NCBI RefSeq assembly: GCF_001642025.1
Contig: NZ_LWHO01000003.1
Span: forward strand, 349,279 to 413,278
Origin: Cutibacterium namnetense
GTDB taxonomy: Bacteria > Actinomycetota > Actinomycetes > Propionibacteriales > Propionibacteriaceae
Length of the DNA stretch: 64,000 bases
Reading direction: 5' to 3'
Shown here: piece after piece, positions 1-8,152 of the stretch
How the letters are laid out: the number at the start of each line of letters is the position of its first letter
Numbering within the stretch: the first letter of the stretch is position 1
The notes under the pieces: model-generated
Told to the model about the DNA's origin: nothing
Database searches by the model: none
The model's input: only the letters and a program-made list of their open reading frames with translations
Made by a program: the position numbers and the translations under genes

Positions 1-94
1 GGTATTCCTCGTTGCTCAGGCGTTCGCGCCACTGATCAGGGGTTAATACCAGGCGTGGTTGTAGCTCCGGTGACGTGGTGTGCTCGTCGTTCAT
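1..94 (-). CDS. msrB: Peptide methionine-R-sulfoxide reductase MsrB, N-terminal fragment
   Basis: The first 31 codons of a leftward gene that runs off the window edge. The protein begins MNDEHTTSPELQP and continues with LTPDQWRERLSNEEY, which matches the N-terminal helix region typical of MsrB (LTxEQWRxxLSxEEY). MsrB enzymes reduce methionine-R-sulfoxide in oxidised proteins using a C-terminal catalytic Cys, which lies outside this window. The start is ATG at 94-92, preceded by a good ribosome binding site (GGAGGAGATC). The family call rests on one short motif, so the zinc and catalytic cysteines could not be checked. Confidence 0.72.
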   Translation of the reverse strand, partial: MNDEHTTSPELQPRLVLTPDQWRERLSNEEY

Positions 95-226
95 GATCTC
101 CTCCAGCCCGGCGCATCTCGCCGGTTCCATATGTAGTGGAACGGTAAGGCAGGTGTCGTCATTCCCATGCCGACTCATCTTGACTGCGGCAGGATGGGAA
201 CACAATGACGAGGAAGGACGGACCCC

Positions 227-1078
227 ATGGCCAAAGACTCTCTTCGGCTATCTGATGTGCTGCGTTGCCCGCAAGCCCCTGTCAACATCAACACGATCGA
301 CACCGGCGCCACCCCGGAGACCCCGGGAGGCAAAGGCAAGACTGTGAAGCAGTTCGAACCAATGGCTGAAGAGCTAGCTGAATTGCAGGAGATGCTCTTC
401 GCTCGCGGTCGCAGCAACCCGGAAGCCCGCCGGGTGCTCGTCATCCTTCAAGGCCTCGATACCGCTGGTAAGGGTGGAGTTGTGCGCCATGTCTTCGGTC
501 TGGTTGATCCGCAGGGAATCCACCACCACAGCTTCAAGGTCCCCACCGATGAGGAACTCAAGCATGACTTCCTGTGGCGGGTCCGCAAGGCCTTGCCTGG
601 GCCCGGAATGCTCGGGGTCTTCGACCGTTCCCATTACGAGGACGTCTTGGTAGCCAGAGTAGACAAGCTCGTCAACGAGAAGGTGTGGAGGCAAAGATAC
701 GACCTTATTAACGAGTTCGAGTTGGAACTCGCTGCTAACGGCTACGACATCATCAAGTGCTTCCTGCACGTTTCCGCAGAGATCCAAAAGGAGCGGCTGA
801 AGGCTCGCCTAGATAACCCTGCCAAGTACTGGAAGTACAACCCGTCAGACCTTGATACCCGTTCCAAATGGCCCGATTACATGGACGCTTACAACGACCT
901 GCTGAGCAAGTGCAATCCTGACATCGCGCCGTGGTACATCATCCCCTCGGATCACAAGTGGTATCGCAACTGGGCGGTCGCTCGCATCCTGCTCGAGACA
1001 ATGCGCTCGATGAAGCTCACCTGGCCGCCTGCCGATTTTGACGTTGATCAGGAGAAACAACGCCTCAGCCAGGCGTGA
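227..1078 (+). CDS. ppk2: Polyphosphate kinase 2 family protein
   Basis: A 283-residue PPK2-family phosphotransferase. The family moves phosphate between inorganic polyphosphate and nucleotides (NDP/NTP or NMP/NDP according to class). Visible motifs are the Walker A-like GLDTAGKGG at residues 76-84 and the Walker B-like FDRSHYEDV at 132-140, followed by the arginine-rich lid region (KERLKARLDNPAKYWKY). Length fits a single-domain PPK2. The ATG is preceded by GAGGAAGG. It stands alone, divergent from msrB, with a GC-rich 130-base gap between them. Class cannot be settled by eye, so direction and nucleotide preference remain open. Propionibacteria store polyphosphate and also use PPi in glycolysis (see the PPi-PFK at 16543), so the gene fits the lifestyle. 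Confidence 0.92.
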   Translation: MAKDSLRLSDVLRCPQAPVNINTIDTGATPETPGGKGKTVKQFEPMAEELAELQEMLFARGRSNPEARRVLVILQGLDTAGKGGVVRHVFGLVDPQGIHHHSFKVPTDEELKHDFLWRVRKALPGPGMLGVFDRSHYEDVLVARVDKLVNEKVWRQRYDLINEFELELAANGYDIIKCFLHVSAEIQKERLKARLDNPAKYWKYNPSDLDTRSKWPDYMDAYNDLLSKCNPDIAPWYIIPSDHKWYRNWAVARILLETMRSMKLTWPPADFDVDQEKQRLSQA

Positions 1079-1130
1079 GATAGATGTGAGCCGATTCGGC
1101 AATCGTCCCAGCCGAAATTGGCTGCCGGCG

Positions 1131-1877
1131 TCAGCGTGATTCAGTCGGCTCAGATACCAACCCCATTGCTGCTGAGCAGTAGCGCTCGAAGGCTAGGGCC
1201 GCGAGCACCGGATCGTCGCCCAAGGATGCGGAGACTAGCTCAGCTCCGGCGCGAAGGGCGCGGTGGGTATGAGCGCGGAAGGTCTCGTCGTCACAGATCC
1301 ACAGGCTTCCCACGGCAATATGACGACGCCCCTCCCGACGCAAATGGGCGACGACCTCTTCCACGGCAGTGGCACCGCCACTATTGGTGGCGATATGGAC
1401 CGGAAGGTGGTGGTGCTGGGACCATAGCCGGGTCAGCTTGGAGAGCATGGCGGCTCCGCGCGGATCTCCACCATCGGGAGTTGAAAGGACGAGGGAGTCT
1501 AGCTCTTGGGCATGCGCCCGGTGCGCTGCCAGACGAAGACGGGCATCGACAAGATTGAGAAGGGCTGGCACAGGGCCAGTAGGACGTGCAATGCGGATGG
1601 CAAGATCGTGGTGGTTGCGATGAATGTCTTCGGCATGCCGGGCCAACTGCGGCGGACTGTAATGCAGATGGGTGGCATTAACGGGGATCAGCACCAGCTC
1701 ACGCCATGACGGTTTGATGCGAGGCGCCTTGCAACGGCCCTTTTCCGGGACGAAGCTCACCGTTGACTCGATATGCGGATGCAGGTGGGACATTCGTTGA
1801 CGCAGCCGCTGACCAATGAGATTTGCGGAGGCCTCGGACATCGCGGGGAGGACGAGGTCGAGTACCGGCGCAGCCAT
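1131..1877 (-). CDS. CbiX/sirohydrochlorin chelatase-like protein (divergent)
   Basis: A 248-residue protein with the two-repeat architecture of CbiX-type chelatases. The second half, with an HLPVHIATNSGGATAVEEVV-like segment, an RRHIAVGSLWI strand and a closing LAALAFERY helix, reads like the C-terminal repeat of actinobacterial CbiX. The first repeat begins DLVLPAMSE where family members usually have the HGSRD motif carrying a catalytic histidine, so activity is doubtful. I chose ATG at 1877 because GAAGGAAG lies 7 nt upstream; an upstream ATG at 1910 has no such site. No cobalamin or sirohaem genes adjoin it. It may be a CbiX-derived protein with another role. Confidence 0.55.
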   Translation of the reverse strand: MAAPVLDLVLPAMSEASANLIGQRLRQRMSHLHPHIESTVSFVPEKGRCKAPRIKPSWRELVLIPVNATHLHYSPPQLARHAEDIHRNHHDLAIRIARPTGPVPALLNLVDARLRLAAHRAHAQELDSLVLSTPDGGDPRGAAMLSKLTRLWSQHHHLPVHIATNSGGATAVEEVVAHLRREGRRHIAVGSLWICDDETFRAHTHRALRAGAELVSASLGDDPVLAALAFERYCSAAMGLVSEPTESR

Positions 1878-2054
1878 GGGACCACTTCCTTCGCCGTCGT
1901 TTGAGGGCAATAAGCCCTACACGTTGCGTTCACCCTATCGAAGTAGATCATCCAAGTTGGCGGAAATGTGTCTGTGAACCGGTGTGCATTCCAGACGTGA
2001 TGCCATAGGACAGGTGCGAGTCTGACCGCAATCAAGCAACTGGGACAGGGTGCT

Positions 2055-2090
2055 AAAAAAGGCCGACCGACTTTCGTCGACCGACCTTTT
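2055..2090 (-). terminator. Rho-independent terminator of the tRNA-Gly/Cys/Val operon
   Basis: Read on the minus strand, the sequence forms an 11-bp GC-rich stem (with G-U pairs) closed by a GAAA tetraloop and extended by A-U pairs. It ends in a run of six T directly after the stem. On the plus strand the same arms contain A-C mismatches, so the signal is strand-specific. It lies 3 nt past the 3' end of tRNA-Val(GAC). Confidence 0.88.
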
Positions 2091-2092
2091 CG

Positions 2093-2164
2093 TGGGCGAT
2101 GCCAGGTTTGAACTGGCGACCTCTTCCGTGTCAGGGAAGCGCGCTACCACTGCGCCAACCGCCC
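2093..2164 (-). tRNA. tRNA-Val (anticodon GAC)
   Basis: A 72-nt cloverleaf on the minus strand. The acceptor stem GGGCGGT/ATCGCCC pairs over 7 bp with an A discriminator. The D arm carries GCGCAGTGGTAGCGC, the anticodon stem CTTCC/GGAAG encloses CTGACAC (anticodon GAC), and the T arm contains the GTTCAAAC loop. It is the third gene of a leftward tRNA operon and sits directly before a strong terminator. No CCA is encoded. Confidence 0.97.
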
Positions 2165-2165
2165 G

Positions 2166-2236
2166 AGGTGGAGACGGGATTTGAACCCGTGTACACGGAT
2201 TTGCAGTCCGTTGCCTCGCCTCTCGGCCACTCCACC
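2166..2236 (-). tRNA. tRNA-Cys (anticodon GCA)
   Basis: A 71-nt cloverleaf on the minus strand. The acceptor stem GGTGGAG/CTCCACC is followed by the U73 discriminator typical of cysteine tRNA. The anticodon loop CTGCAAA within the ACGGA/TCCGT stem reads GCA. The T arm has GGTTCAAATCC. It is separated from tRNA-Val(GAC) by a single base, so the two must be processed from one transcript. Confidence 0.97.
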
Positions 2237-2264
2237 ACGTGGATAGGTCCGAAAGACCTCTCCG

Positions 2265-2337
2265 AGCGGACGACGGGACTCGAACCCGCGACCCTCACCT
2301 TGGCAAGGTGATGCTCTACCAACTGAGCCACGTCCGC
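2265..2337 (-). tRNA. tRNA-Gly (anticodon GCC)
   Basis: A 73-nt cloverleaf on the minus strand. The acceptor stem GCGGACG/CGTCCGC is followed by U73, the D arm contains GCTCAGTTGGTAGAGC, and the anticodon stem TCACC/GGTGA encloses TTGCCAA (anticodon GCC). The T loop is GTTCGAGTC. It is the promoter-proximal gene of the three-tRNA leftward operon. Confidence 0.97.
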
Positions 2338-2402
2338 ATGCTGTCCAGCGGGTCTCCGAGGGGCTTTCGCACCTCGTCGTTCCTGCCGGGCGACGAGAAA
2401 GA

Positions 2403-2432
2403 ACTCTAGAGGATGTTTTGGAGGCAATGCAA
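2403..2432 (-). promoter_or_regulatory. Promoter of the tRNA-Gly/Cys/Val operon
   Basis: On the minus strand, TTGCAT (2432-2427) and TAGAGT (2408-2403) are separated by 18 bp, a good match to a housekeeping sigma-70-type promoter. The predicted start point near 2397 would give a leader of about 60 nt before tRNA-Gly. The call rests on motif match and position. Confidence 0.6.
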
Positions 2433-2656
2433 ATCGGGCCGGCTGACTTGCCTCGAAGTCTGGTGTTTTACCTAGTCAAGTCGAATTTCATCAGTGTTGT
2501 CTGTTGGCGTGTCGTGGTTGGTTGGCCCGCAGGTTCACCGGCGGAAGGGTGGTGGTGAATGGGTTGAGGATCGCCGCTGCGCGTCGCGATGCCACGAACA
2601 TAGTTTGCTTTGCGAGCAGAGCCACTTCTCAGCCTGGTAGCTCTGCAGTCGTCGGG

Positions 2657-2686
2657 TTGGACAGGTGATGTTCGTTCTGGCATAGT
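2657..2686 (+). promoter_or_regulatory. Promoter of tRNA-Val(CAC)
   Basis: TTGGAC (2657-2662) and CATAGT (2681-2686) with an 18-bp spacer. The predicted start point lies only a few bases before the mature tRNA 5' end at 2698, as is common for single tRNA genes. Confidence 0.55.
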
Positions 2687-2697
2687 TTCTCCAGCGC

Positions 2698-2769
2698 GGG
2701 CGGTTGGCGCAGCGGTAGCGCACTTCGTTCACACCGAAGGGGTCGCGGGTTCGAACCCCGCATCGCCCA
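2698..2769 (+). tRNA. tRNA-Val (anticodon CAC)
   Basis: A 72-nt cloverleaf on the plus strand. The acceptor stem GGGCGGT/ATCGCCC is identical to that of tRNA-Val(GAC) at 2093. The anticodon stem CTTCG/CGAAG encloses TTCACAC (anticodon CAC) and the T arm has GGTTCGAACC. It is the divergent neighbour of the leftward operon, so two valine isoacceptors lie within 700 bases. The transcript appears to end in the stem-loop at 2778-2826. Confidence 0.97.
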
Positions 2770-2777
2770 CCTTACGC

Positions 2778-2826
2778 ACAAGGCTCGAACCTTTGCCATC
2801 GTCGATGGTTTCGGTTCGAGCCTTGT
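2778..2826 (+). terminator. Stem-loop terminator after tRNA-Val(CAC)
   Basis: Arms ACAAGGCTCGAACC (2778-2791) and its exact complement (2813-2826) make a 14-bp stem. The enclosed loop itself carries CCATCGTCGATGG, which can pair. The downstream sequence TGCTTTCG has only a weak T run, so termination may be partial and some read-through into the sensor kinase is possible. Confidence 0.65.
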
Positions 2827-2889
2827 TGCTTTCGTGGGCTAGGCGAGGGCAAAGAATCGGAGCTGACGAGGCGAAAAGCAGCAGGAGGC

Positions 2890-4148
2890 ATGCATCTAGA
2901 CTTGATCTCGATGAGGACAACATCTGCTCGCGTTGGAATGCGTCGCTGGCGCGATCTCGACCCCGGTCACCGTGGGCGCGCGGTGGCTATCAAGGTCGGA
3001 ATGCAGATCGGTATTCAGGTGCTATTCGCTGGCCTTGTCATCTTCACCATCGTCATGGCCCTTGTCTTATCCCCGCCGCATCTGGGGCGGATCCTCATGT
3101 GGTCGGTCTTACTCGCCGTTATATACATCTTCCTCATGGGGACCCACATCATGGATCGTTCCCGCCGCGAGGCGTGGCGTCCCATCTTGGTGGCAGCCAT
3201 GGTGATCGTGTCGGTCGTGCTGGCTATTGACTTTCCCTATGCCGCTTATCTGACGATCCCGCTGTCGTTTGCGTATGTGGACCATCTGGCGCCCTTTCAA
3301 GCATGCGTTGCGGTCGTAGTCGAAGCGGTGGCCATCGTGCTTGGGGTCGGGTTGACCAGGGGCTGGAGTGTAGGAGGAGTCGTCGGTCCAGTTGCGGGTG
3401 CCGCAGTGGCCGTCGTCGTTGGTCTGTCTCTTAAGGCCATGCAGGCTCAGGCGGTCGAGCTGGAACGCCTCAATGAGGATCTGCTGGCGGTGCAAAAGAG
3501 GTTAGCTGCTTCTCAACGTCAGGCCGGCGTACTGGAGGAGAGGGCCAGATTGGCCCGTGAGATTCATGACACCGTCGCTCAATCTCTGTCGAGTATCGGG
3601 CTGCTTCTGTCGGCGGTGGAGCGCACCTTGCCCGACCATCTCGCCGCTGAGCAGATCCGGCTAGCTCACCGCGCCTCCTCAGAGGCCCTCGCTGAAACTC
3701 GCGGGCTCATAGCGGAGTTGGCCCCTCCCGCCGTCGTCGACCAAGGGCTGCCTGCGGTGCTCGAACGGCTGGGGCTACTTCATGGTCAATCGGTGGATTG
3801 CACGTCGACGTGGACTGCTCTGACACGTCCGATCTACCGATGGAGATCCAGACAGCCCTGTTGAGACTGTCTCAGGGGGCCATGTCCAATGTGGTGCGGC
3901 ATGCGCATGCTCAGCACGCGACGATTCGGATCCTCCGTGACGACGACTACGTCCATCTGCAGGTCACCGATGACGGGATCGGCATGGATCCTGACGCCTC
4001 ATTCGGCGAGGGTTCCTTCGGATTACAGGCTATTCGGCAGCGGGTCGACGAGCTAGCTGGTGAGGTCTCCCTGACCTCCAAGCCCGGTGAAGGCACAATC
4101 GTCGACGTCATCCTCCCCATTCCCCGCAGTCAAGGAGAACCGTCATGA
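2890..4148 (+). pseudogene. Sensor histidine kinase (NarL/LiaS-type), frameshifted
   Basis: The first frame (2890-3864) encodes several membrane segments (about residues 40-180), a coiled linker, and a HisKA_3 phosphoacceptor EIHDTVAQSL with His at residue 226. It then runs into an unrelated tail and stops. The HATPase continues in another frame to 4148, with the N-box MSNVVRHAHA, the DDGIGMD motif and the FGLQAIRQRV segment. The frames join at 3795: one extra G in the short G run (GTGG/ATTGC) would restore V-G-L-H-V-D. So one base has been lost, or the sequence has an error there. The 3' end overlaps the response regulator by 4 nt, a normal operon pair. AGGAGG stands 1 nt before the first ATG, so the true start may be slightly downstream. 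Confidence 0.75.
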
Positions 4149-4777
4149 CCGTGCGCGTCCTCATTGCTGACGACCATCCGGTGGTTCGAGCTGGGATTAC
4201 GGCACTACTGGGCACTGACCCTGATATCGAGATTGTCGCCACGGCGGCCACCCCTGCCCAGGCCTTGGCAGCCGCATCCACCATCGACGTCGACTTGATC
4301 CTGCTTGATTTGCAGTTCAGCAACGATCCCAGGGCCCCCTCAGGTGTCGACGTCACACGGAAAGTGAGGTCTCAACCCAATGCCCCAGAGGTGCTCATCC
4401 TCACCAATTATGAAACCGATGCTGACATCCTTGCTGCTGTCGAGGCAGGGGCCATCGGGTATCTGCTCAAGGATGCCCGCGCCGAGGAACTGCTCAGTGC
4501 CATCCACCGGGCTGCTGGTGGCGAGGGGGCGTTGGCTCCAGCAGTTGAGACGCGTTTGCGGGATCGGACGCGTTCCCCACAAACCTCGTTGACAGCCCGG
4601 GAGCTGGATGTTCTGGAGGCCTCGGCCAATGGGTTGTCCAATGCCCGTATCGCCGAGTCACTGGTGATCTCACAGGCCACTGTAAAAACCCACTTGTCGC
4701 ACATCTACACCAAGCTGGGAGTCACCTCGCGCAGCGCGGCGGTGGCTAGGGCGAGGGAAAATGGTCTCATTCGCTGA
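4145..4777 (+). CDS. NarL/LuxR-family response regulator
   Basis: A 210-residue response regulator. The receiver domain (residues 1-120) has the acidic pair D9-D10, phosphoacceptor D55 in LILLDLQ, T87 and the conserved K109. A LuxR/GerE helix-turn-helix spans about 149-205 (SLTARELDVLEA... ATVKTHLSHIYTKLGV). It overlaps the frameshifted histidine kinase by ATGA, so the two were translated together. If the kinase is really broken, this regulator has lost its cognate kinase and may take phosphate from elsewhere or act unphosphorylated. The target genes cannot be inferred. Confidence 0.93.
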   Translation: MTVRVLIADDHPVVRAGITALLGTDPDIEIVATAATPAQALAAASTIDVDLILLDLQFSNDPRAPSGVDVTRKVRSQPNAPEVLILTNYETDADILAAVEAGAIGYLLKDARAEELLSAIHRAAGGEGALAPAVETRLRDRTRSPQTSLTARELDVLEASANGLSNARIAESLVISQATVKTHLSHIYTKLGVTSRSAAVARARENGLIR

Positions 4778-4865
4778 CCCGCAACTCGTAGCTGCCCGGA
4801 CGTGTACGGCATGATTGGATCGTGTCCGACATCAGTCGGGTAGTCATCGAGTGAGGAAGTCAATC

Positions 4866-6920
4866 GTGTCCATCAGCATCACCCTGCACCGTTCCGGTAC
4901 CTCCAGGACCCAGCAGGTGGACACCACCACCACGGGACTGGATCTCTTTGGCTCCGATCGCGGCATCGTCGCCATGCGGATGGACGGCAGCGTCGTCGAT
5001 CTGCAGCGCGAACTCCACGACGGCGCCGATGTGGAGCCCATCGAGGCCACCAGCGAGGACGGGCTCAACATCATCCGGCACTCTGCCACTCACGTCATGG
5101 CCCAAGCTGTTCAGCAGTTGTATCCTGAGGTGAACCTGGGAATCGGCCCGTTCATCACCGACGGGTTCTACTACGATTTCGGCAATATCGAGCCCGTCAC
5201 CCCCGAGGTGCTTATCGAGCTTGAGAAACGGATGAAACGGATCGTCAAGGAGAACCAACGTTTTGTGCGGCGGGTCACCACCGAGGAGTCCGCCCGCAAG
5301 GAGCTTTCCGATCAGCCGTACAAGCTGGAACTCATTGGCACCAAGGGCAAGGGTGCTGAAGGTGCCTCGGTTGAGGTTGGTGGCGGCGAGCTGACGATCT
5401 ACGACAACGTGCGTCGCAACGGCGAGGTTGCCTGGAAGGACCTTTGCCGTGGTCCTCATGTGCCTTCCACCAAATACCTGTCCAATGCCTTCGCTCTGAC
5501 GAAGTTCTCAGCTGCGTACTGGAAGGGTGATCAAGACAACGACCAGTTGCAGCGCATCTACGGCACCGCCTGGGCTAGCCGGGAGGACCTGGTGGCTTAC
5601 CAGGATCGGATCAAGGAGGCCGAGCGTCGCGACCATCGCAAGCTGGGAGTCGAGCTTGACCTGTTCTCCTTCCCGGAGGAGATCGGTCCGGGCCTGGCGG
5701 TCTTCCATCCGAAGGGGGCGATGTTGCGCCACCTTATTGAGGAGCACGTCATTGCCCGCCATATGGAGGCTGGGTTCTCCTTCGTTCATACTCCGGAGAT
5801 CACCAAAGGCGGGCTGTTCCACACCTCGGGTCATCTGCCCTACTACGCCGACACCATGTTCCCGCCGATGCTTGTCGATGAGGAACGTGACGAGAAGGGT
5901 AACGTCACCCGGGCCGGCCAGGAGTACTACCTCAAGGCCATGAACTGTCCGATGCATAACCTCATCTTCCGGTCGCGGGGTCGGTCCTATCGTGAACTGC
6001 CGCTGCGGTTGTTCGAGATGGGCCATGACTACCGCTACGAGAAGTCGGGCGTTGTGCACGGGCTGACCCGGATGCGTGGATTCGCCCAGGACGACTCCCA
6101 TACCTACTGCACCCGCGAGCAGGCTCCCGGCGAGATCGCCAAGCAGATCGAGTTCTTCCTGTCAATCCTGGCTGATTTCGGGTTGACGGACTTCTACCTC
6201 GAATTGTCCACCCGTGAGGTCGACAGCGCGAAGAAGGAGAAGTTCATCGGCTCCGACGAGGACTGGCAGGCCGCCACCGACACCCTCGACCAGGTGTGCC
6301 GTAGTACTGGTTTGCAGCTGGTCCCCGATCCAGGCGGTGCGGCCTTCTATGGACCGAAGGTCTCGGTGCAGGTCAAGGATGCCATCGGGCGTACCTGGCA
6401 GATGTCGACGATTCAGTATGACTTTAACCAGCCCGAGCGGTTCGACCTAGAGTACGCGGCCGCCGACGGTACCCACCAGCGTCCGATCATGCTGCACTCG
6501 GCCAAGTTGGGTAGCGTTGAGAGATTCATTGGTGTGCTCACCGAGCACTACGCTGGCGCCTTTCCGGTCTGGCTTTCCCCAGTTCAGGTGCGCCTGGTGC
6601 CGGTGGCCGAGGCCTTTAACGACTACGTCACCGAGTTCGCTGGGGTGTTGGCTTCTTGCGGCATCCGGGTCGAGACGGACTTGTCCTCGGATCGGTTTGG
6701 CAAGAAGATCCGCAACGCCTCTCGGGAGAAGGTGCCTTTCGTCCTTATCGCGGGCGGTGAGGACGCCGAAGCTGGTGCCGTATCCTTCCGGCTGCGAGAT
6801 GGCTCTCAGGTCAATGGCGTGATCCTGGACGAGGCGGTGCGGATTATTGGGGCCTGGAGTAATGGGCACCGCAACGACGACCCGACCGCCGAAACGCTGC
6901 GCGGAGCCATTGATGAGTGA
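4866..6920 (+). CDS. thrS: Threonyl-tRNA synthetase
   Basis: Charges tRNA-Thr. The 684-residue protein has an N-terminal TGS-like domain, the editing (SAD) domain starting near [12 protein letters not shown] with the conserved HxxxH arrangement, and a class II core. The core shows motif 2 ([13 protein letters not shown]...RGFAQDDSH), the zinc-ligand region MNCPMHN, motif 3 ([16 protein letters not shown]) and a C-terminal anticodon-binding domain. I take GTG at 4866 as start because GAGGAAG lies 6 nt upstream and the TGS domain begins there. A longer frame from 4815 has no such site. The stop overlaps the following HIT gene, as in mycobacteria. No T-box-like leader was evident in the 88-base gap upstream. 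Confidence 0.97.
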   Translation: MSISITLHRSGTSRTQQVDTTTTGLDLFGSDRGIVAMRMDGSVVDLQRELHDGADVEPIEATSEDGLNIIRHSATHVMAQAVQQLYPEVNLGIGPFITDGFYYDFGNIEPVTPEVLIELEKRMKRIVKENQRFVRRVTTEESARKELSDQPYKLELIGTKGKGAEGASVEVGGGELTIYDNVRRNGEVAWKDLCRGPHVPSTKYLSNAFALTKFSAAYWKGDQDNDQLQRIYGTAWASREDLVAYQDRIKEAERRDHRKLGVELDLFSFPEEIGPGLAVFHPKGAMLRHLIEEHVIARHMEAGFSFVHTPEITKGGLFHTSGHLPYYADTMFPPMLVDEERDEKGNVTRAGQEYYLKAMNCPMHNLIFRSRGRSYRELPLRLFEMGHDYRYEKSGVVHGLTRMRGFAQDDSHTYCTREQAPGEIAKQIEFFLSILADFGLTDFYLELSTREVDSAKKEKFIGSDEDWQAATDTLDQVCRSTGLQLVPDPGGAAFYGPKVSVQVKDAIGRTWQMSTIQYDFNQPERFDLEYAAADGTHQRPIMLHSAKLGSVERFIGVLTEHYAGAFPVWLSPVQVRLVPVAEAFNDYVTEFAGVLASCGIRVETDLSSDRFGKKIRNASREKVPFVLIAGGEDAEAGAVSFRLRDGSQVNGVILDEAVRIIGAWSNGHRNDDPTAETLRGAIDE

Positions 6921-7473
6921 GGATTATCGCCTCGAGTTCGCCGAGGATCTGGTTGGGGTACCGGACCCTTTTAGGAGGTTCTGGACCCCGTATCGGATGG
7001 CGTATATCTCTGGTGAGAATAAGCCTCGAGGCGACCGACCGGAGGATGGCTGCCCTTTCTGTAGAGCCCCAGGACGCAGCGACGAGGACGCTCTTATTGT
7101 CCACCGTGGCGAACACTGTTACGTCATCATGAACCTCTACCCCTATGGGCCCGGGCACATGCTGGTGTGCCCCTACCGTCACGTCGCTGCATATGTCGAC
7201 GCGACCCAGGAGGAAGTTGTCGAGATGGCCCAGCTCACCCAGGATGCCATCCGGACGCTTCAGAAGGTCTCCCATCCGCAAGGGTTCAACGTGGGCATCA
7301 ACCAGGGGGCATCTGGTGGCGCTGGGGTTGCCGCGCACCTGCACCAACACGTCATCCCGCGGTGGACCGGAGACACCAATTTTCTGCCCATCGTGGCAGG
7401 GGTTCGTGCTGTACCGCAGTTGCTTGGTGACGGCCGCCAGATGCTTGCCGATGCGTGGGTGGGCCATGCTTGA
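6913..7473 (+). CDS. HIT-family hydrolase/phosphorylase (Ap4A phosphorylase type)
   Basis: A 186-residue histidine-triad protein. The triad HLHQHV at 142-147 is preceded by [11 protein letters not shown], and CPFC at 47-50 marks the N-terminal zinc-binding knuckle found in this subgroup. In Mycobacterium tuberculosis the homologue in the same position (after thrS, before pgsA1) was characterised as a diadenosine tetraphosphate phosphorylase; the role here is inferred from that. The ATG at 6913 lies inside the end of thrS (8-nt overlap), suggesting coupled translation. The stop overlaps the next gene's ATG as well. Confidence 0.88.
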   Translation: MSEDYRLEFAEDLVGVPDPFRRFWTPYRMAYISGENKPRGDRPEDGCPFCRAPGRSDEDALIVHRGEHCYVIMNLYPYGPGHMLVCPYRHVAAYVDATQEEVVEMAQLTQDAIRTLQKVSHPQGFNVGINQGASGGAGVAAHLHQHVIPRWTGDTNFLPIVAGVRAVPQLLGDGRQMLADAWVGHA

Positions 7474-8089
7474 GCATTTCCGGGCTGGTTGGGCCAAGGT
7501 TATGAATCCCATTGCTGAGGCCTTGGTGAGGGCTCACGTCACCCCCGATGTGGTCACCTGGGTCGGGACTATTGGTGCCGTTGTGATGGCCCTCATCTGC
7601 TTCCCGCAGGGCTGGCTGTGGCCGGGGCCATGGTTGGTTACCCTGTTCATCTTCTCTGATTCTCTTGACGGCAACATGGCCCGCAAACTAGGTCGTCACT
7701 CCCAATGGGGATCCTTCTTGGACTCGACCTTGGACCGCTTTGGTGACGCCGCGATTTTTGTCGGGGTGGCCTTGTACTTTGCCGGGCCGGGGAATAGCGT
7801 GCTTTGGACAGCGATGGCTTGTGCGGCCCTGGTATTCGGTATGGCGACCTCCTATGTGCGTGCCAAAGCTGAGTCTCTCGGTCTGGAGGCCAAAGTGGGC
7901 ATCGCGACTCGTGCGGACCGTCTGCTAGTGAGCTTGGTGGCCATCGAGATCACCGGGCTTGCCAGAGTAGGGGCCTTCCCACACTGGTGCCTGGCAGCTC
8001 TACCGATTGCGCTGTGCTATCTGACGCTGGCAGGAGCAATCACCGTCGTTCAACGGATGGTGGCGGTGCGTCGGGCATGCGAGTCGTGA
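7466..8089 (+). CDS. pgsA: CDP-alcohol phosphatidyltransferase, probable phosphatidylinositol phosphate synthase
   Basis: A 207-residue integral membrane enzyme with the CDP-OH-P motif DSLDGNMAR...GSFLDSTLDR: Asp 65, 68, 86 and 90, Gly 69 and 82, Ala 72, Arg 73. Its position behind thrS and the HIT gene matches mycobacterial PgsA1, which makes phosphatidylinositol phosphate from CDP-diacylglycerol and inositol-3-phosphate. Substrate is inferred from synteny. The ATG overlaps the HIT stop. The acyltransferase and mannosyltransferase (PimA) genes that follow pgsA1 in mycobacteria are absent; a second family member follows instead. Confidence 0.88.
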   Translation: MLEHFRAGWAKVMNPIAEALVRAHVTPDVVTWVGTIGAVVMALICFPQGWLWPGPWLVTLFIFSDSLDGNMARKLGRHSQWGSFLDSTLDRFGDAAIFVGVALYFAGPGNSVLWTAMACAALVFGMATSYVRAKAESLGLEAKVGIATRADRLLVSLVAIEITGLARVGAFPHWCLAALPIALCYLTLAGAITVVQRMVAVRRACES

Positions 8090-8152
8090 GAAGAGACTTC
8101 ACACAGTGGTCGGACTCCCGGCTTAGCGGTGTGGATGGTTAGGGTGGATGTC

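Larger units (their letters stand above)
2338..2697. other. Gene-free spacer between two divergent tRNA units
   Basis: About 360 bases without a convincing protein gene on either strand. It holds the promoter of the leftward tRNA operon (2403-2432) and that of the rightward tRNA-Val (2657-2686). Short open frames here lack ribosome binding sites and resemble nothing known. The middle section (about 2470-2600) shows no structure I can interpret. Confidence 0.6.

Noticed and set aside
2610-3230. An open frame crossing tRNA-Val(CAC) and the kinase start
   Set aside because: Runs through a tRNA gene and its terminator, so it cannot be a normal protein gene.
4860-5459. A 199-codon open frame opposite thrS
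   Set aside because: No recognisable pattern and lies entirely within an unmistakable gene on the other strand.
6844-7512. A 222-codon open frame opposite the HIT and pgsA genes
   Set aside because: No family features; arises from GC-rich codon structure of the real genes.
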